A stretch of DNA of 6,639 nucleotides from Prevotella sp. (GTDB taxonomy: Bacteria; Bacteroidota; Bacteroidia; Bacteroidales; Bacteroidaceae): contig JAJQAI010000276.1 in assembly GCA_021203915.1 (NCBI GenBank), forward strand, positions 1 to 6,639. Direction: 5' to 3'. Shown one piece after another: positions 1 through 5,909 of the stretch. The position numbers and the translations under genes are program-made. The notes under the pieces are model-generated. The model was not told the DNA's origin. It made no database searches and was given only the letters and a program-made list of their open reading frames with translations. Each line of letters starts with the position of its first letter. Position 1 is the stretch's first letter.

Positions 1-134
1 CGTAGGTATACATTCTCTCTTTCTAAAAGGCTATTCCTTATAACCTCCATGAACGCCTCAACCGTTGCTGAAACATCCTTTTTAACGACTCCTGTCGAAT
101 TGACGATCTCGTCAATAATATCAGCCTTAGTCAT
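1..134 (-). CDS. HU-family DNA-binding protein, N-terminal part (cut by window edge)
   Basis: Reading the minus strand from an ATG at 134-132 gives 44 complete codons beginning MTKADIIDEIVNSTGVVKKD and continuing through 'VEAFMEVIRNSLLERENVYL' to the window edge. This is the first helical part of the HU/IHF fold: the MTKADII start, the VEAFMEVI helix and the 'ENVYL' strand lead-in are typical of Bacteroidales HU proteins of about 90 residues. Such proteins act as dimers that bend and compact DNA in the nucleoid. The DNA-binding arm and C-terminus lie outside the window, so I cannot tell HU from an IHF-like paralogue. It is transcribed away from umuDC, and a -7 promoter element lies about 44 nt upstream of the start. 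No clear Shine-Dalgarno sequence is visible, which is usual for this phylum. Confidence 0.88.
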   Translation of the reverse strand, partial: MTKADIIDEIVNSTGVVKKDVSATVEAFMEVIRNSLLERENVYL

Positions 135-177
135 GTTTGATAATAAGATTTTAGTTGTAGGATTTTATTTTACCTTG

Positions 178-185
178 CAAAGATA
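178..185 (-). promoter_or_regulatory. Bacteroidota-type -7 promoter element for the HU gene
   Basis: On the minus strand this reads TATCTTTG, an exact match to the Bacteroidota -7 consensus TAnnTTTG, followed by CA as is common. Transcription would begin near 171, giving a leader of roughly 37 nt. I see only a weak -33 match (TTTCA, 206-210). The assignment rests on motif and position. Confidence 0.55.
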
Positions 186-307
186 GTGGTTTTTTTCTTA
201 TTAAATGAAAATATATTTACAAGTTTTTGATTTTTGGATTTTTATGCATCGAAAATAAAAAAGAAATTAAGCTTCCCTCTTAAGGGGATTCTTGAAAAAA
301 TTTTGTT

Positions 308-315
308 TAAATTTG
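308..315 (+). promoter_or_regulatory. Candidate -7 promoter element of umuDC
   Basis: TAAATTTG exactly matches the Bacteroidota -7 consensus TAnnTTTG and lies 35 nt upstream of the umuD ATG at 351. It predicts a transcription start near 322 and a leader of about 29 nt. A convincing -33 element is missing: the nearest TTG (292-294) is too close. A less exact alternative, TATATTTA at 213-220, would give a longer leader. The perfect inverted repeat at 316-343 begins at the very next base, so a protein bound there would block initiation. Confidence 0.45.
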
Positions 316-343
316 CTCTTGGGAAAAAACATTTTCCCAAGAG
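316..343. promoter_or_regulatory. Perfect 12-bp inverted repeat, candidate umuDC operator or leader hairpin
   Basis: The left arm CTCTTGGGAAAA (316-327) and right arm TTTTCCCAAGAG (332-343) are exact reverse complements separated by AACA. The flanking bases G315 and T344 could add a wobble pair in RNA. The repeat abuts the candidate -7 element and ends 7 nt before the umuD ATG. It could be the binding site of a dimeric repressor covering the transcription start, or a stable hairpin in the 5' leader that limits ribosome access. It is not an E. coli-type (CTGT-N8-ACAG) or Bacillus-type (GAAC-N4-GTTC) LexA box. The symmetry is directly visible; the function is inferred. Confidence 0.55.
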
Positions 344-350
344 TAAAAAC

Positions 351-794
351 ATGAGTGAAATAAAACTTATTAAACCTGATCTTTCAAGCGAACTTTCGCT
401 TGATTTTGTTGATGCAGGAATAAAGGCTGGATTTCCTTCTCCAGCACAAGATTATATAACCGATAGTATTGATCTTAATAAGGAGTTAGTTCGTCATCCC
501 TCAACCACATTCTATGCTCGTGCCGTAGGTGATTCTATGATTGAAGATGGTATTAGTGATGGTGACCTTCTTGTTATCGATAAGAGCCTTCAGCCTGAGC
601 AGGGCAATATTGTAGTTGCTTTTATAGATGGAGAGTTTACTCTTAAACGCTATAGGTATGATGAAAAGCAAAATTGTGTTTGGCTCATACCGAGCAATAA
701 AGATTTTTCCCCGATAAAAGTAACTAGGGATAACGAATTTATTATCTGGGGCGTACTAACATATAATATTAAGAATCAGCTCAAGCATAGATGA
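351..794 (+). CDS. umuD: UmuD, self-cleaving polymerase V accessory subunit
   Basis: A protein of 147 residues in the S24 (LexA/UmuD) peptidase family. In E. coli, RecA-stimulated self-cleavage gives UmuD', which joins UmuC to form DNA polymerase V. The expected features are in order: an Ala26-Gly27 cleavage site directly before FPSPAQDY, nucleophile Ser62 in GDSM, the 'DGISDGDLLVID' segment, and general-base Lys99 in FTLKRY. Spacing closely matches E. coli UmuD (cleavage 24/25, Ser60, Lys97). I chose ATG 351 because it gives the family's usual length. An upstream in-frame TTG at 234 would add 39 lysine-rich residues with no family resemblance and would place both the promoter motif and the palindrome inside the gene. 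The stop overlaps the umuC start as ATGA, so the two are co-transcribed and probably translationally coupled. Unlike LexA, it has no N-terminal DNA-binding domain. Confidence 0.93.
   Translation: MSEIKLIKPDLSSELSLDFVDAGIKAGFPSPAQDYITDSIDLNKELVRHPSTTFYARAVGDSMIEDGISDGDLLVIDKSLQPEQGNIVVAFIDGEFTLKRYRYDEKQNCVWLIPSNKDFSPIKVTRDNEFIIWGVLTYNIKNQLKHR
384..403. repeat. Perfect 8-bp inverted repeat inside the start of umuD
   Basis: TCAAGCGA (384-391) and TCGCTTGA (396-403) are exact reverse complements with a 4-nt spacer, ACTT. They cover codons 12-18 of umuD. In mRNA this would be a short stable stem-loop just downstream of the start codon. It may reflect codon constraint, but together with the repeat at 316-343 it brackets the initiation codon. 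Confidence 0.4.
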
Positions 795-2047
795 TTGGCA
801 TAGTAGATTGTGACAATTTCTACGCCTCATGTGAGAGAGTTTTTAACCCTTCGCTTCGGGGTAAGCCCGTTGTTGTACTATCCAACAACGATGGCTGCAT
901 TATTGCCCGCAGTAATGAGGCTAAAGCCCTTGGGATAAAGATGGGTACTCCCTTTTACCAAGCAAAGGATATACTTCAAAAAAATGGTGTTGCCACCTTT
1001 AGTAGTAACTATAATCTTTATGGTGATATGTCTCGCAGGGTTATGTCCCTTCTCTTAGAACTTACCCCTGGAATCACTCAATATAGCATAGATGAATGTT
1101 TTGTTGACTTTTCGGGTGTTTCTTGCCTTGAGGCTTTAGCAAAAGACATAGTAAAAAAAGTCACCCAAGGTACGGGGATTCCTATTACTATTGGAATAGC
1201 CAAAACAAAAACCCTCGCAAAAGTTGCTAGCAAATATGGTAAAAAGTATAAAGGCTATCATGGAGTGTGCATTATTGATACTGAGGAAAAACGTGTGAAA
1301 GCCCTTAAAGGACTTGAGGTTGGAAGCATTTGGGGCATTGGGCGTAGAAATGCCGAAAAACTCCGAGAAAAAGGTTTCCTTTCTGCCCTAGATTTAACCC
1401 TAAAAAGTGAAGCCTGGGTAAGAAGAGAGCTAACTGTTACGGGGGTACGTACATGGATGGAGTTAAATTCTAAAAACGCTATTAACATCGATGAGTTACC
1501 TCAAAAAAAGAGTATCACATCTTCTAGAAGTTTTTCCTCTCAAGGTCTAAACACTAAAGATGCCTTAGAGGAGGCTATAGCAAATTTTGCAGCTATTGCC
1601 ACATCAAAACTTCGTAAGCAACACTCTTGTTGTAAAGCTATTACTGTATTTGCCCACACAAGTCGCTTTATAGTTGATAAGCCTTTTGTTGCACTAAATA
1701 AGAGTGCTTCCTTCCCTGTAGCTACAAGCAATCTTAGTGAGATAGTTTCCCTAGCTACTCGGATTCTTTCTTTAGGTTATCGAGAGGGCTTTTTTTATAA
1801 AAAAGCAGGAGTAATCCTATGGGATATATGTGATGAAAACGCTGTGGAAGGCGATTTATTTGACTCGGTTGACCGCCCACGGCTGCAAAGACTGTCAAAG
1901 GCAATTGATAAACTTAATCTAAACCTCGGACGTGATGTTATACATATGGCCGTTCAAGGTAAGGATAATGGATTTCACCTTAAGTCAGATTATATATCAA
2001 AGCAATATACCACTAACATAAATGATATATTGCAAATAAAAACTTGA
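791..2047 (+). CDS. umuC: UmuC, Y-family translesion DNA polymerase (polymerase V catalytic subunit)
   Basis: A full-length protein of 418 residues; E. coli UmuC has 422. With UmuD' it copies past damaged bases at the cost of mutations. The palm begins DCDNFYASCE, with metal-binding Asp6 and the steric-gate position Tyr11. The second acidic motif, YSIDECFVDFSG, places Asp101 and Glu102 where E. coli UmuC has its essential Asp101. Fingers motif SNNDGCIIARSNEAK (31-45), 'TIGIAKTKTLAKVASKYGK' (133-151) and the helix-hairpin-helix-like WGIGRRNAEKL (181-191) follow. The little-finger domain starts near SITSSRSFS (241). EGDLFD (353-358) resembles the QxxLF sliding-clamp-binding motif. The tail from about 367 matches the DUF4113-type C-terminus found on UmuC but not on DinB. 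It overlaps umuD by ATGA. No catalytic residue appears lost and there is no frameshift. Confidence 0.96.
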   Translation: MIGIVDCDNFYASCERVFNPSLRGKPVVVLSNNDGCIIARSNEAKALGIKMGTPFYQAKDILQKNGVATFSSNYNLYGDMSRRVMSLLLELTPGITQYSIDECFVDFSGVSCLEALAKDIVKKVTQGTGIPITIGIAKTKTLAKVASKYGKKYKGYHGVCIIDTEEKRVKALKGLEVGSIWGIGRRNAEKLREKGFLSALDLTLKSEAWVRRELTVTGVRTWMELNSKNAINIDELPQKKSITSSRSFSSQGLNTKDALEEAIANFAAIATSKLRKQHSCCKAITVFAHTSRFIVDKPFVALNKSASFPVATSNLSEIVSLATRILSLGYREGFFYKKAGVILWDICDENAVEGDLFDSVDRPRLQRLSKAIDKLNLNLGRDVIHMAVQGKDNGFHLKSDYISKQYTTNINDILQIKT

Positions 2048-2055
2048 AAAAAGAA

Positions 2056-3096
2056 TTAATTTGCCGCTTCAAACTCTTTTAAGAAGCGTACATCATTTTC
2101 TGAGAACATCCTAAGATCAGCTACATGATACTTTAGGTTTGTTATACGTTCTATACCTAGGCCAAAGGCATAGCCACTATATATCTTACTATCGATACCA
2201 CAGAGTTCAAGGACATTAGGGTCTACCATTCCGCATCCAAGGATTTCCACCCATCCGGTGTGTTTGCAAAAACCGCAACCCTTACCACCACAAATATGAC
2301 AAGAGATATCCATCTCTGCGCTTGGCTCAGTAAATGGGAAATAACTTGGACGTAAGCGTATTTGAGTATCTGGACCAAAAAGTTCACGTGCAAATGTGAG
2401 TAAGACCTGCTTTAAATCAGTAAAGCTAACATCTTTATCAATGTATAGTCCCTCAACTTGATGGAAGAAACAGTGAGCTCTAGCTGTAATAGCCTCATTA
2501 CGGAACACTCTTCCTGGGCAAATAACACGTATTGGAGGCTGGGTTGTTTCCATTACACGAGCTTGAACGGAACTTGTATGACTTCTGAGCAGGATATTTC
2601 GTGTTACATCCTGTTCACTGATTTCAATAAAAAAGGTATCTTGCATATCTCTTGCGGGATGATCTGCAGCAAAATTCATCTTAGTAAACACGTGAGCATC
2701 GTCTTCGACTTCGGGCCCATCAGCCAAAGTAAATCCCATGCGAGAGAATATATCAATTATCTCATTTTTTACTATTGAAAGTGGATGACGTGTACCAAGT
2801 TCTATAGGATATGGGGTGCGAGTAAGATCCAAAGAGTCATCTTGAGTTTCTAGAGTTTGACACTTTTCCTTTAGAAAGTTAATTTTTTCTTGGGCTTGAA
2901 ACTTTAGTTCATTAAGTTTTAGACCAACTTGCTTTTTACTCTCTGGGGGAACAGTTCTAAAATCAGCCATTAAGCGATTTATCTCGCCTTTTTTACTTAG
3001 ATACTTAAGTCTAAGGGCCTCTATCTCTTCTGGAGTAGATGCCTCTAAGTGCTTTATTTCTTCAAGAAGTTCTTCTATTTTATCAAGAATCGTCAT
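2056..3096 (-). CDS. pheS: Phenylalanine--tRNA ligase alpha subunit
   Basis: A protein of 346 residues, slightly longer than E. coli PheS (327). It is the catalytic subunit of cytoplasmic alpha2-beta2 PheRS, which activates phenylalanine with ATP and charges tRNA(Phe). An N-terminal coiled coil of about 85 residues, which binds tRNA in this family, precedes the class II core. Visible core motifs are HTSSVQARVM (173-182), motif 2 at GRVFRNEAITARAHCFFHQ (195-213), PSYFPFTEPSAE (250-261) and motif 3 at GYAFGLGIERI (308-318). Four cysteines (266, 269, 274, 277; CHICGGKGCGFC) form a probable zinc site seen in many bacterial PheS but not in E. coli. The beta subunit gene pheT is not next to it here: the gene downstream is the convergent umuC, only 8 nt away. 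The start at 3096 gives the usual MTILDKIEEL-type N-terminus. Confidence 0.97.
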   Translation of the reverse strand: MTILDKIEELLEEIKHLEASTPEEIEALRLKYLSKKGEINRLMADFRTVPPESKKQVGLKLNELKFQAQEKINFLKEKCQTLETQDDSLDLTRTPYPIELGTRHPLSIVKNEIIDIFSRMGFTLADGPEVEDDAHVFTKMNFAADHPARDMQDTFFIEISEQDVTRNILLRSHTSSVQARVMETTQPPIRVICPGRVFRNEAITARAHCFFHQVEGLYIDKDVSFTDLKQVLLTFARELFGPDTQIRLRPSYFPFTEPSAEMDISCHICGGKGCGFCKHTGWVEILGCGMVDPNVLELCGIDSKIYSGYAFGLGIERITNLKYHVADLRMFSENDVRFLKEFEAAN

Positions 3097-3128
3097 GGGA
3101 CAGAAAAAAAAGAGTTACAAAATCTTTG

Positions 3129-3136
3129 CAAAGTTA
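3129..3136 (-). promoter_or_regulatory. -7 promoter element of pheS
   Basis: The minus strand reads TAACTTTG followed by CA, an exact TAnnTTTG match and very like the HU element (TATCTTTGCA). It lies 32 nt upstream of the pheS start and predicts a leader of about 25 nt. It is part of a 10-bp palindrome, CTTTGCAAAG (3124-3133). No good -33 match is visible. Confidence 0.55.
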
Positions 3137-3178
3137 ATGATTTTGTACAAATATCGTTATTTAAATAAAAATAATGTG

Positions 3179-3186
3179 TAATTTTG
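3179..3186 (+). promoter_or_regulatory. -7 promoter element of the lipoprotein-murB-hydrolase cluster
   Basis: TAATTTTG matches TAnnTTTG exactly, 34 nt upstream of the ATG at 3221, predicting transcription start near 3193. It is back to back with the pheS element, with 42 bp between the two -7 boxes, so both upstream promoter regions share the same DNA. An AAAAAGG sequence (3206-3212), 8 nt before the start codon, is the clearest Shine-Dalgarno-like site in the window. Confidence 0.5.
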
Positions 3187-3220
3187 ACGGCTTCTCTTTT
3201 ATTGGAAAAAGGTAAAAAAT

Positions 3221-4066
3221 ATGAAGAACTGTGTCATAGTGGTTTTTATATTGTGCACTCTAATGATGATGTTCACTCAAGGATGTACTGAGAAGAAACC
3301 TCAAGCAGAAGATACTATTATCATAGTTGACACACCTAAGGTTGCAACTAGGCTTGACACAATGAGTGAACTTATCTCAGAGGAGCCAATGCCGTATGCT
3401 GCTGATGAGCTATTTGATGATTTTATATTTAATTTTGCAGCTAATAGCAAGTTGCAAAAAGAAAGGATTCTTTTCCCTTTAAAGTTAATAGAAGGCGAAA
3501 CGACCCAAGAGGTTGATTCTTCTGAGTGGAAGATGGATTATTTCTTTATGGAGCAAGGCTACTATACCCTATTATTTGATGATATTTCTCAATTAGATAT
3601 TGTTAAAGATACATCCATTAATCAGACGGTAGTTGAAAAGATTTTCCTTGCAAAGGAAAATATGAAAAAATATGTTTTCGAGCGTCTAAGGGGACGTTGG
3701 ATGCTAACACTGATTGAAGAGAGTGTCCCATATGATGAAAATAATGAATCCTTCCTAACGTTCTACAAGAATTTTGCAACGGATGTTGACTTTCAGCTAA
3801 GGAGTTTAAATGACCCCGTGATGTTCACCGGACCAGATCCAGACGATGATTTTTCTACAATGACAGGTGAGATTGCCCCAGAGACATGGCCCGCCTTTGC
3901 CCCAGAGTTACCAAGTGATATTCTTTACAATATAACTTACGGTCAAAAATATACCGAAGGAGATAAAAAAGTCTTTGTAATTAGAGGTATTGCCAACGGA
4001 CTTGAGATAGAACTATTTTTTAAACGAATCTTGGGTGATTGGAAACTAGAAGAAATACATGAATAA
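3221..4066 (+). CDS. DUF4348-like lipoprotein of unknown function
   Basis: A protein of 281 residues. The N-terminus has a hydrophobic segment (residues 4-19) ending in FTQGC, so Cys22 is a plausible, slightly non-consensus lipidation site; the mature protein would be anchored to a membrane in the cell envelope. The folded part (about 60-281) contains DELFDDFIFNFA (62-73), WKMDYFFMEQGYYTLLFD (103-120), 'FERLRGRWMLTLIEE' (153-167) and 'FFKRILGDWKLEEIHE' (266-281). From memory this matches DUF4348, a Bacteroidota family with no known function; I could not confirm it by search. The two halves look related: each has an 'FxxxFA' start and an 'FxRxxGxWxLxxIxE' end, suggesting two tandem copies of a small alpha+beta domain. 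It has its own promoter motif and leads a cluster with murB 56 nt downstream, which hints at an envelope role without proving it. Confidence 0.75.
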   Translation: MKNCVIVVFILCTLMMMFTQGCTEKKPQAEDTIIIVDTPKVATRLDTMSELISEEPMPYAADELFDDFIFNFAANSKLQKERILFPLKLIEGETTQEVDSSEWKMDYFFMEQGYYTLLFDDISQLDIVKDTSINQTVVEKIFLAKENMKKYVFERLRGRWMLTLIEESVPYDENNESFLTFYKNFATDVDFQLRSLNDPVMFTGPDPDDDFSTMTGEIAPETWPAFAPELPSDILYNITYGQKYTEGDKKVFVIRGIANGLEIELFFKRILGDWKLEEIHE

Positions 4067-4094
4067 GGACCGCCATACTCCTTAAAGTAATCAT

Positions 4095-4121
4095 TTAAAG
4101 GTATTATACTAAATCCTTTAA
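4095..4121 (+). repeat. Inverted repeat directly before the murB start
   Basis: TTAAAGG (4095-4101) and CCTTTAA (4115-4121) are exact complements around a 13-nt AT-rich spacer, ending one base before the murB ATG at 4123. In mRNA this weak stem could modulate ribosome access to murB. The same intergenic stretch holds a 6-bp inverted repeat, TAAGGA/TCCTTA (4064-4069, 4079-4084), that includes the upstream stop codon. There is no T-tract, so a terminator is unlikely. Confidence 0.3.
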
Positions 4122-4122
4122 T

Positions 4123-5133
4123 ATGAATGATATACAAAACTATAGTTTAAAGCATAATAACACTTTTGGTATTGACGTTAAATGCCGAAGGTTTATAGAG
4201 TTTGATACCCTTGAGGAACTATTAGATGTACTTGAGAAAATTAAAAAAGATGATAAAATCCTTGTTATTGGTGGGGGAAGTAATTTTTTGTTTACCAAGG
4301 ATTTTAGCGGAATCGTTTTACGCTCTAACATAAAGGGCATTAATGTAAAAATAGATGATCATGATGTCTTCTTGTGCTCAGGAAGTGGTGAGGTTTGGGA
4401 TGATGTTGTAAACTATAGCACAATTCATGGCTATTATGGGATGGAGAATTTGTCCTTAATCCCAGGTGATGTGGGCGCTAGTGCTGTGCAAAATATTGGA
4501 GCATATGGTGCTGAGGCCTCAGATATTATTTATGAGATAGAGGCTCTAGATGTTTCAAAAAAAGAGCTCGTTAAAATTAAGGCCATAGACTGCGGTTACT
4601 CCTATAGAGGAAGTAAATTTAAAACTGAGTGGCTTTCGAGGTTTATAATTACTCATGTTACATACCGTCTATCAAAGGATTTCCATCCCCGTTTAGATTA
4701 CGGGGGTATAAGGGAAGAACTTTTAAAACGAGGAATTTCGTCACCTAGTGCCAAGCAACTTCGAGATGCCATCATTTCGATAAGAAAAGAAAAACTCCCC
4801 GACCCAAAAGTTCATGGAAATGCTGGTAGCTTTTTTATGAACCCAATCGTTGAGGAAAAAAAATATCAAGAGATAAAAGAAACGTTTGGTGAGTTTCCTT
4901 CCTTTAGGATTGATTCTGAGCATGTAAAAATACCCGCAGGCTGGATGATTGAAAAATGCGGATGGAAAGGAAAAGTAGTAGGCCATGTCGGTGTTCATCC
5001 TCGGCAAGCGCTAGTGCTTGTTAACTTAGGAGGAGCTGTAGGCTCAGAGATAAAAGAACTCTCTATAGAGATTCAGCGTGATGTAAAAGAAACATTTGGA
5101 GTGGAAATTAGTCCAGAGGTAAATATATTATAG
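4123..5133 (+). CDS. murB: UDP-N-acetylenolpyruvoylglucosamine reductase (MurB), type I
   Basis: A cytoplasmic flavoenzyme of 336 residues (E. coli MurB has 342) that reduces UDP-GlcNAc-enolpyruvate with NADPH to UDP-MurNAc, the second committed step of peptidoglycan synthesis. FAD-binding motifs are GGGSNFLF (50-57) and IPGDVGASAVQNIGAYG (113-129). Substrate-binding YRGSKFK (161-167) contains Arg162. The catalytic proton donor is Ser236 in GNAGSFFMNP, and Glu332 in the C-terminal SPEVNI is the second catalytic acid. The YRGSKF-containing insert and C-terminal 'EV' place it in the E. coli-like type I group. It sits 56 nt after the lipoprotein gene and 6 nt before the hydrolase gene. No Shine-Dalgarno sequence is seen, and the region just before the start can form a weak stem. 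The start chosen gives the typical 'YSLKHNNTFG' N-terminus. Confidence 0.97.
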   Translation: MNDIQNYSLKHNNTFGIDVKCRRFIEFDTLEELLDVLEKIKKDDKILVIGGGSNFLFTKDFSGIVLRSNIKGINVKIDDHDVFLCSGSGEVWDDVVNYSTIHGYYGMENLSLIPGDVGASAVQNIGAYGAEASDIIYEIEALDVSKKELVKIKAIDCGYSYRGSKFKTEWLSRFIITHVTYRLSKDFHPRLDYGGIREELLKRGISSPSAKQLRDAIISIRKEKLPDPKVHGNAGSFFMNPIVEEKKYQEIKETFGEFPSFRIDSEHVKIPAGWMIEKCGWKGKVVGHVGVHPRQALVLVNLGGAVGSEIKELSIEIQRDVKETFGVEISPEVNIL

Positions 5134-5139
5134 AAAAAA

Positions 5140-5898
5140 ATGAAACTTACATTCTTGGGAACAGGGACATCTGTTGGAGTACCAACAATAGGTTGCGATT
5201 GTGAGGTTTGCAAAAGTTTAGATAAAAAAGATAAACGCTTGCGTACTTCTGCACTTGTTGAGACTAGCTCTACAAGAATCTTAATAGATGCAGGGCCAGA
5301 TTTTCGCTTTCAAATGCTAGATAAGGAGTTTAGGAAAATAGATGCGGTCCTGCTTACCCACATTCATTATGATCATGTTGGGGGTATGGATGATTTAAGG
5401 CCATTTTGTAAATTCGGGGATATAAAAGTCTATGCGGATTTTCAAACTATTGAGCAGCTTAAAAAGACTATGCCCTATTGCTTTTCTTTAGATCAATACC
5501 CTGGTATACCAAAGATTACTCTTCTTCAGGTAAGGCCACACGAAAAAATAACTATTGGTGATGTTGAAATAACGCCCATAAAGGTAATGCATGGCAAAAT
5601 GCCAATACTTGGATATCGTCTAAATGATCTTATGTACATTACTGACATGAAAACAATAGATGATGAGGAGCTAAAGTATTTTTCTAACGTTAAAACTTTA
5701 GTTGTAAACGCTCTTAGATATACACCCCACCACTCTCATCAAAGCGTTAGTGAGGCTATAGACTTTGTAAAAAGAATCTCACCCGAAAACACTTTTTTTA
5801 TACATATGGCTCACGAGATTGGTCTTCATGAAAAGGTAAACAAGTCCTTGCCAGAAGGCATTAGCTTAGCTTTCGATAATCAAGTAATTGAAATTTAA
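5140..5898 (+). CDS. PhnP-like metallo-beta-lactamase-fold hydrolase
   Basis: A 252-residue, probably cytoplasmic MBL-fold enzyme. It begins MKLTFLGTGTSVGVPTIGC. The metal-binding motif HIHYDH (74-79: His74, His76, Asp78, His79) is complemented by His151 (MHG), Asp169 (TDM) and His222 (HMAH), enough for two metal ions. Cys19, Cys21 and Cys24 in GCDCEVC match the extra structural zinc site of E. coli PhnP, and PHHSHQS (196-202) has histidines in the region of PhnP's catalytic His200. PhnP cleaves phosphoribosyl 1,2-cyclic phosphate in phosphonate breakdown, but no phn genes are seen here and the neighbour is murB, so the true substrate is unknown. The start is 6 nt after the murB stop, with only an A-run between, indicating a shared transcript. 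It is the last gene of the cluster, ahead of a strong hairpin. Confidence 0.88.
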   Translation: MKLTFLGTGTSVGVPTIGCDCEVCKSLDKKDKRLRTSALVETSSTRILIDAGPDFRFQMLDKEFRKIDAVLLTHIHYDHVGGMDDLRPFCKFGDIKVYADFQTIEQLKKTMPYCFSLDQYPGIPKITLLQVRPHEKITIGDVEITPIKVMHGKMPILGYRLNDLMYITDMKTIDDEELKYFSNVKTLVVNALRYTPHHSHQSVSEAIDFVKRISPENTFFIHMAHEIGLHEKVNKSLPEGISLAFDNQVIEI

Positions 5899-5909
5899 AC
5901 ACCTCATGT

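Noticed and set aside
244..258. Four-codon open frame (ATG CAT CGA AAA TAA) upstream of umuD as a leader peptide.
   Set aside because: It has no ribosome-binding signal and lies upstream of the favoured transcription start, so it is probably not transcribed.
868..890. 8-bp inverted repeat CGTTGTTG/CAACAACG in umuC.
   Set aside because: It falls in the strongly conserved PVVVLSNNDG segment, where Val and Asn codons (GTT, AAC) naturally complement each other. Coincidence is the simpler explanation.
1258..1488. Antisense open frames within umuC, pheS, murB and the right-hand gene as extra genes.
   Set aside because: They lie opposite well-supported conserved genes, have low-complexity or unfamiliar translations, and lack promoters or start signals.
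351..2047. umuDC as cargo of a phage, plasmid or integrative element.
   Set aside because: No integrase, transposase, terminal repeats or tRNA target is visible, base composition resembles the neighbours, and the operon sits tightly between housekeeping genes.
2065..2088. Inverted repeat CGCTTC/GAAGCG at the end of pheS, followed on the minus strand by a T-run, as a pheS terminator.
   Set aside because: The stem is 6 bp with a 12-nt loop, lies inside coding sequence, and the T-run (2047-2052) starts 12 nt after the stem. Too weak to call.
5005..5020. Inverted repeat CAAGC/GCTTG inside murB.
   Set aside because: Short, within coding sequence for the conserved 'HPRQALVLVN' segment, and unrelated to any boundary.
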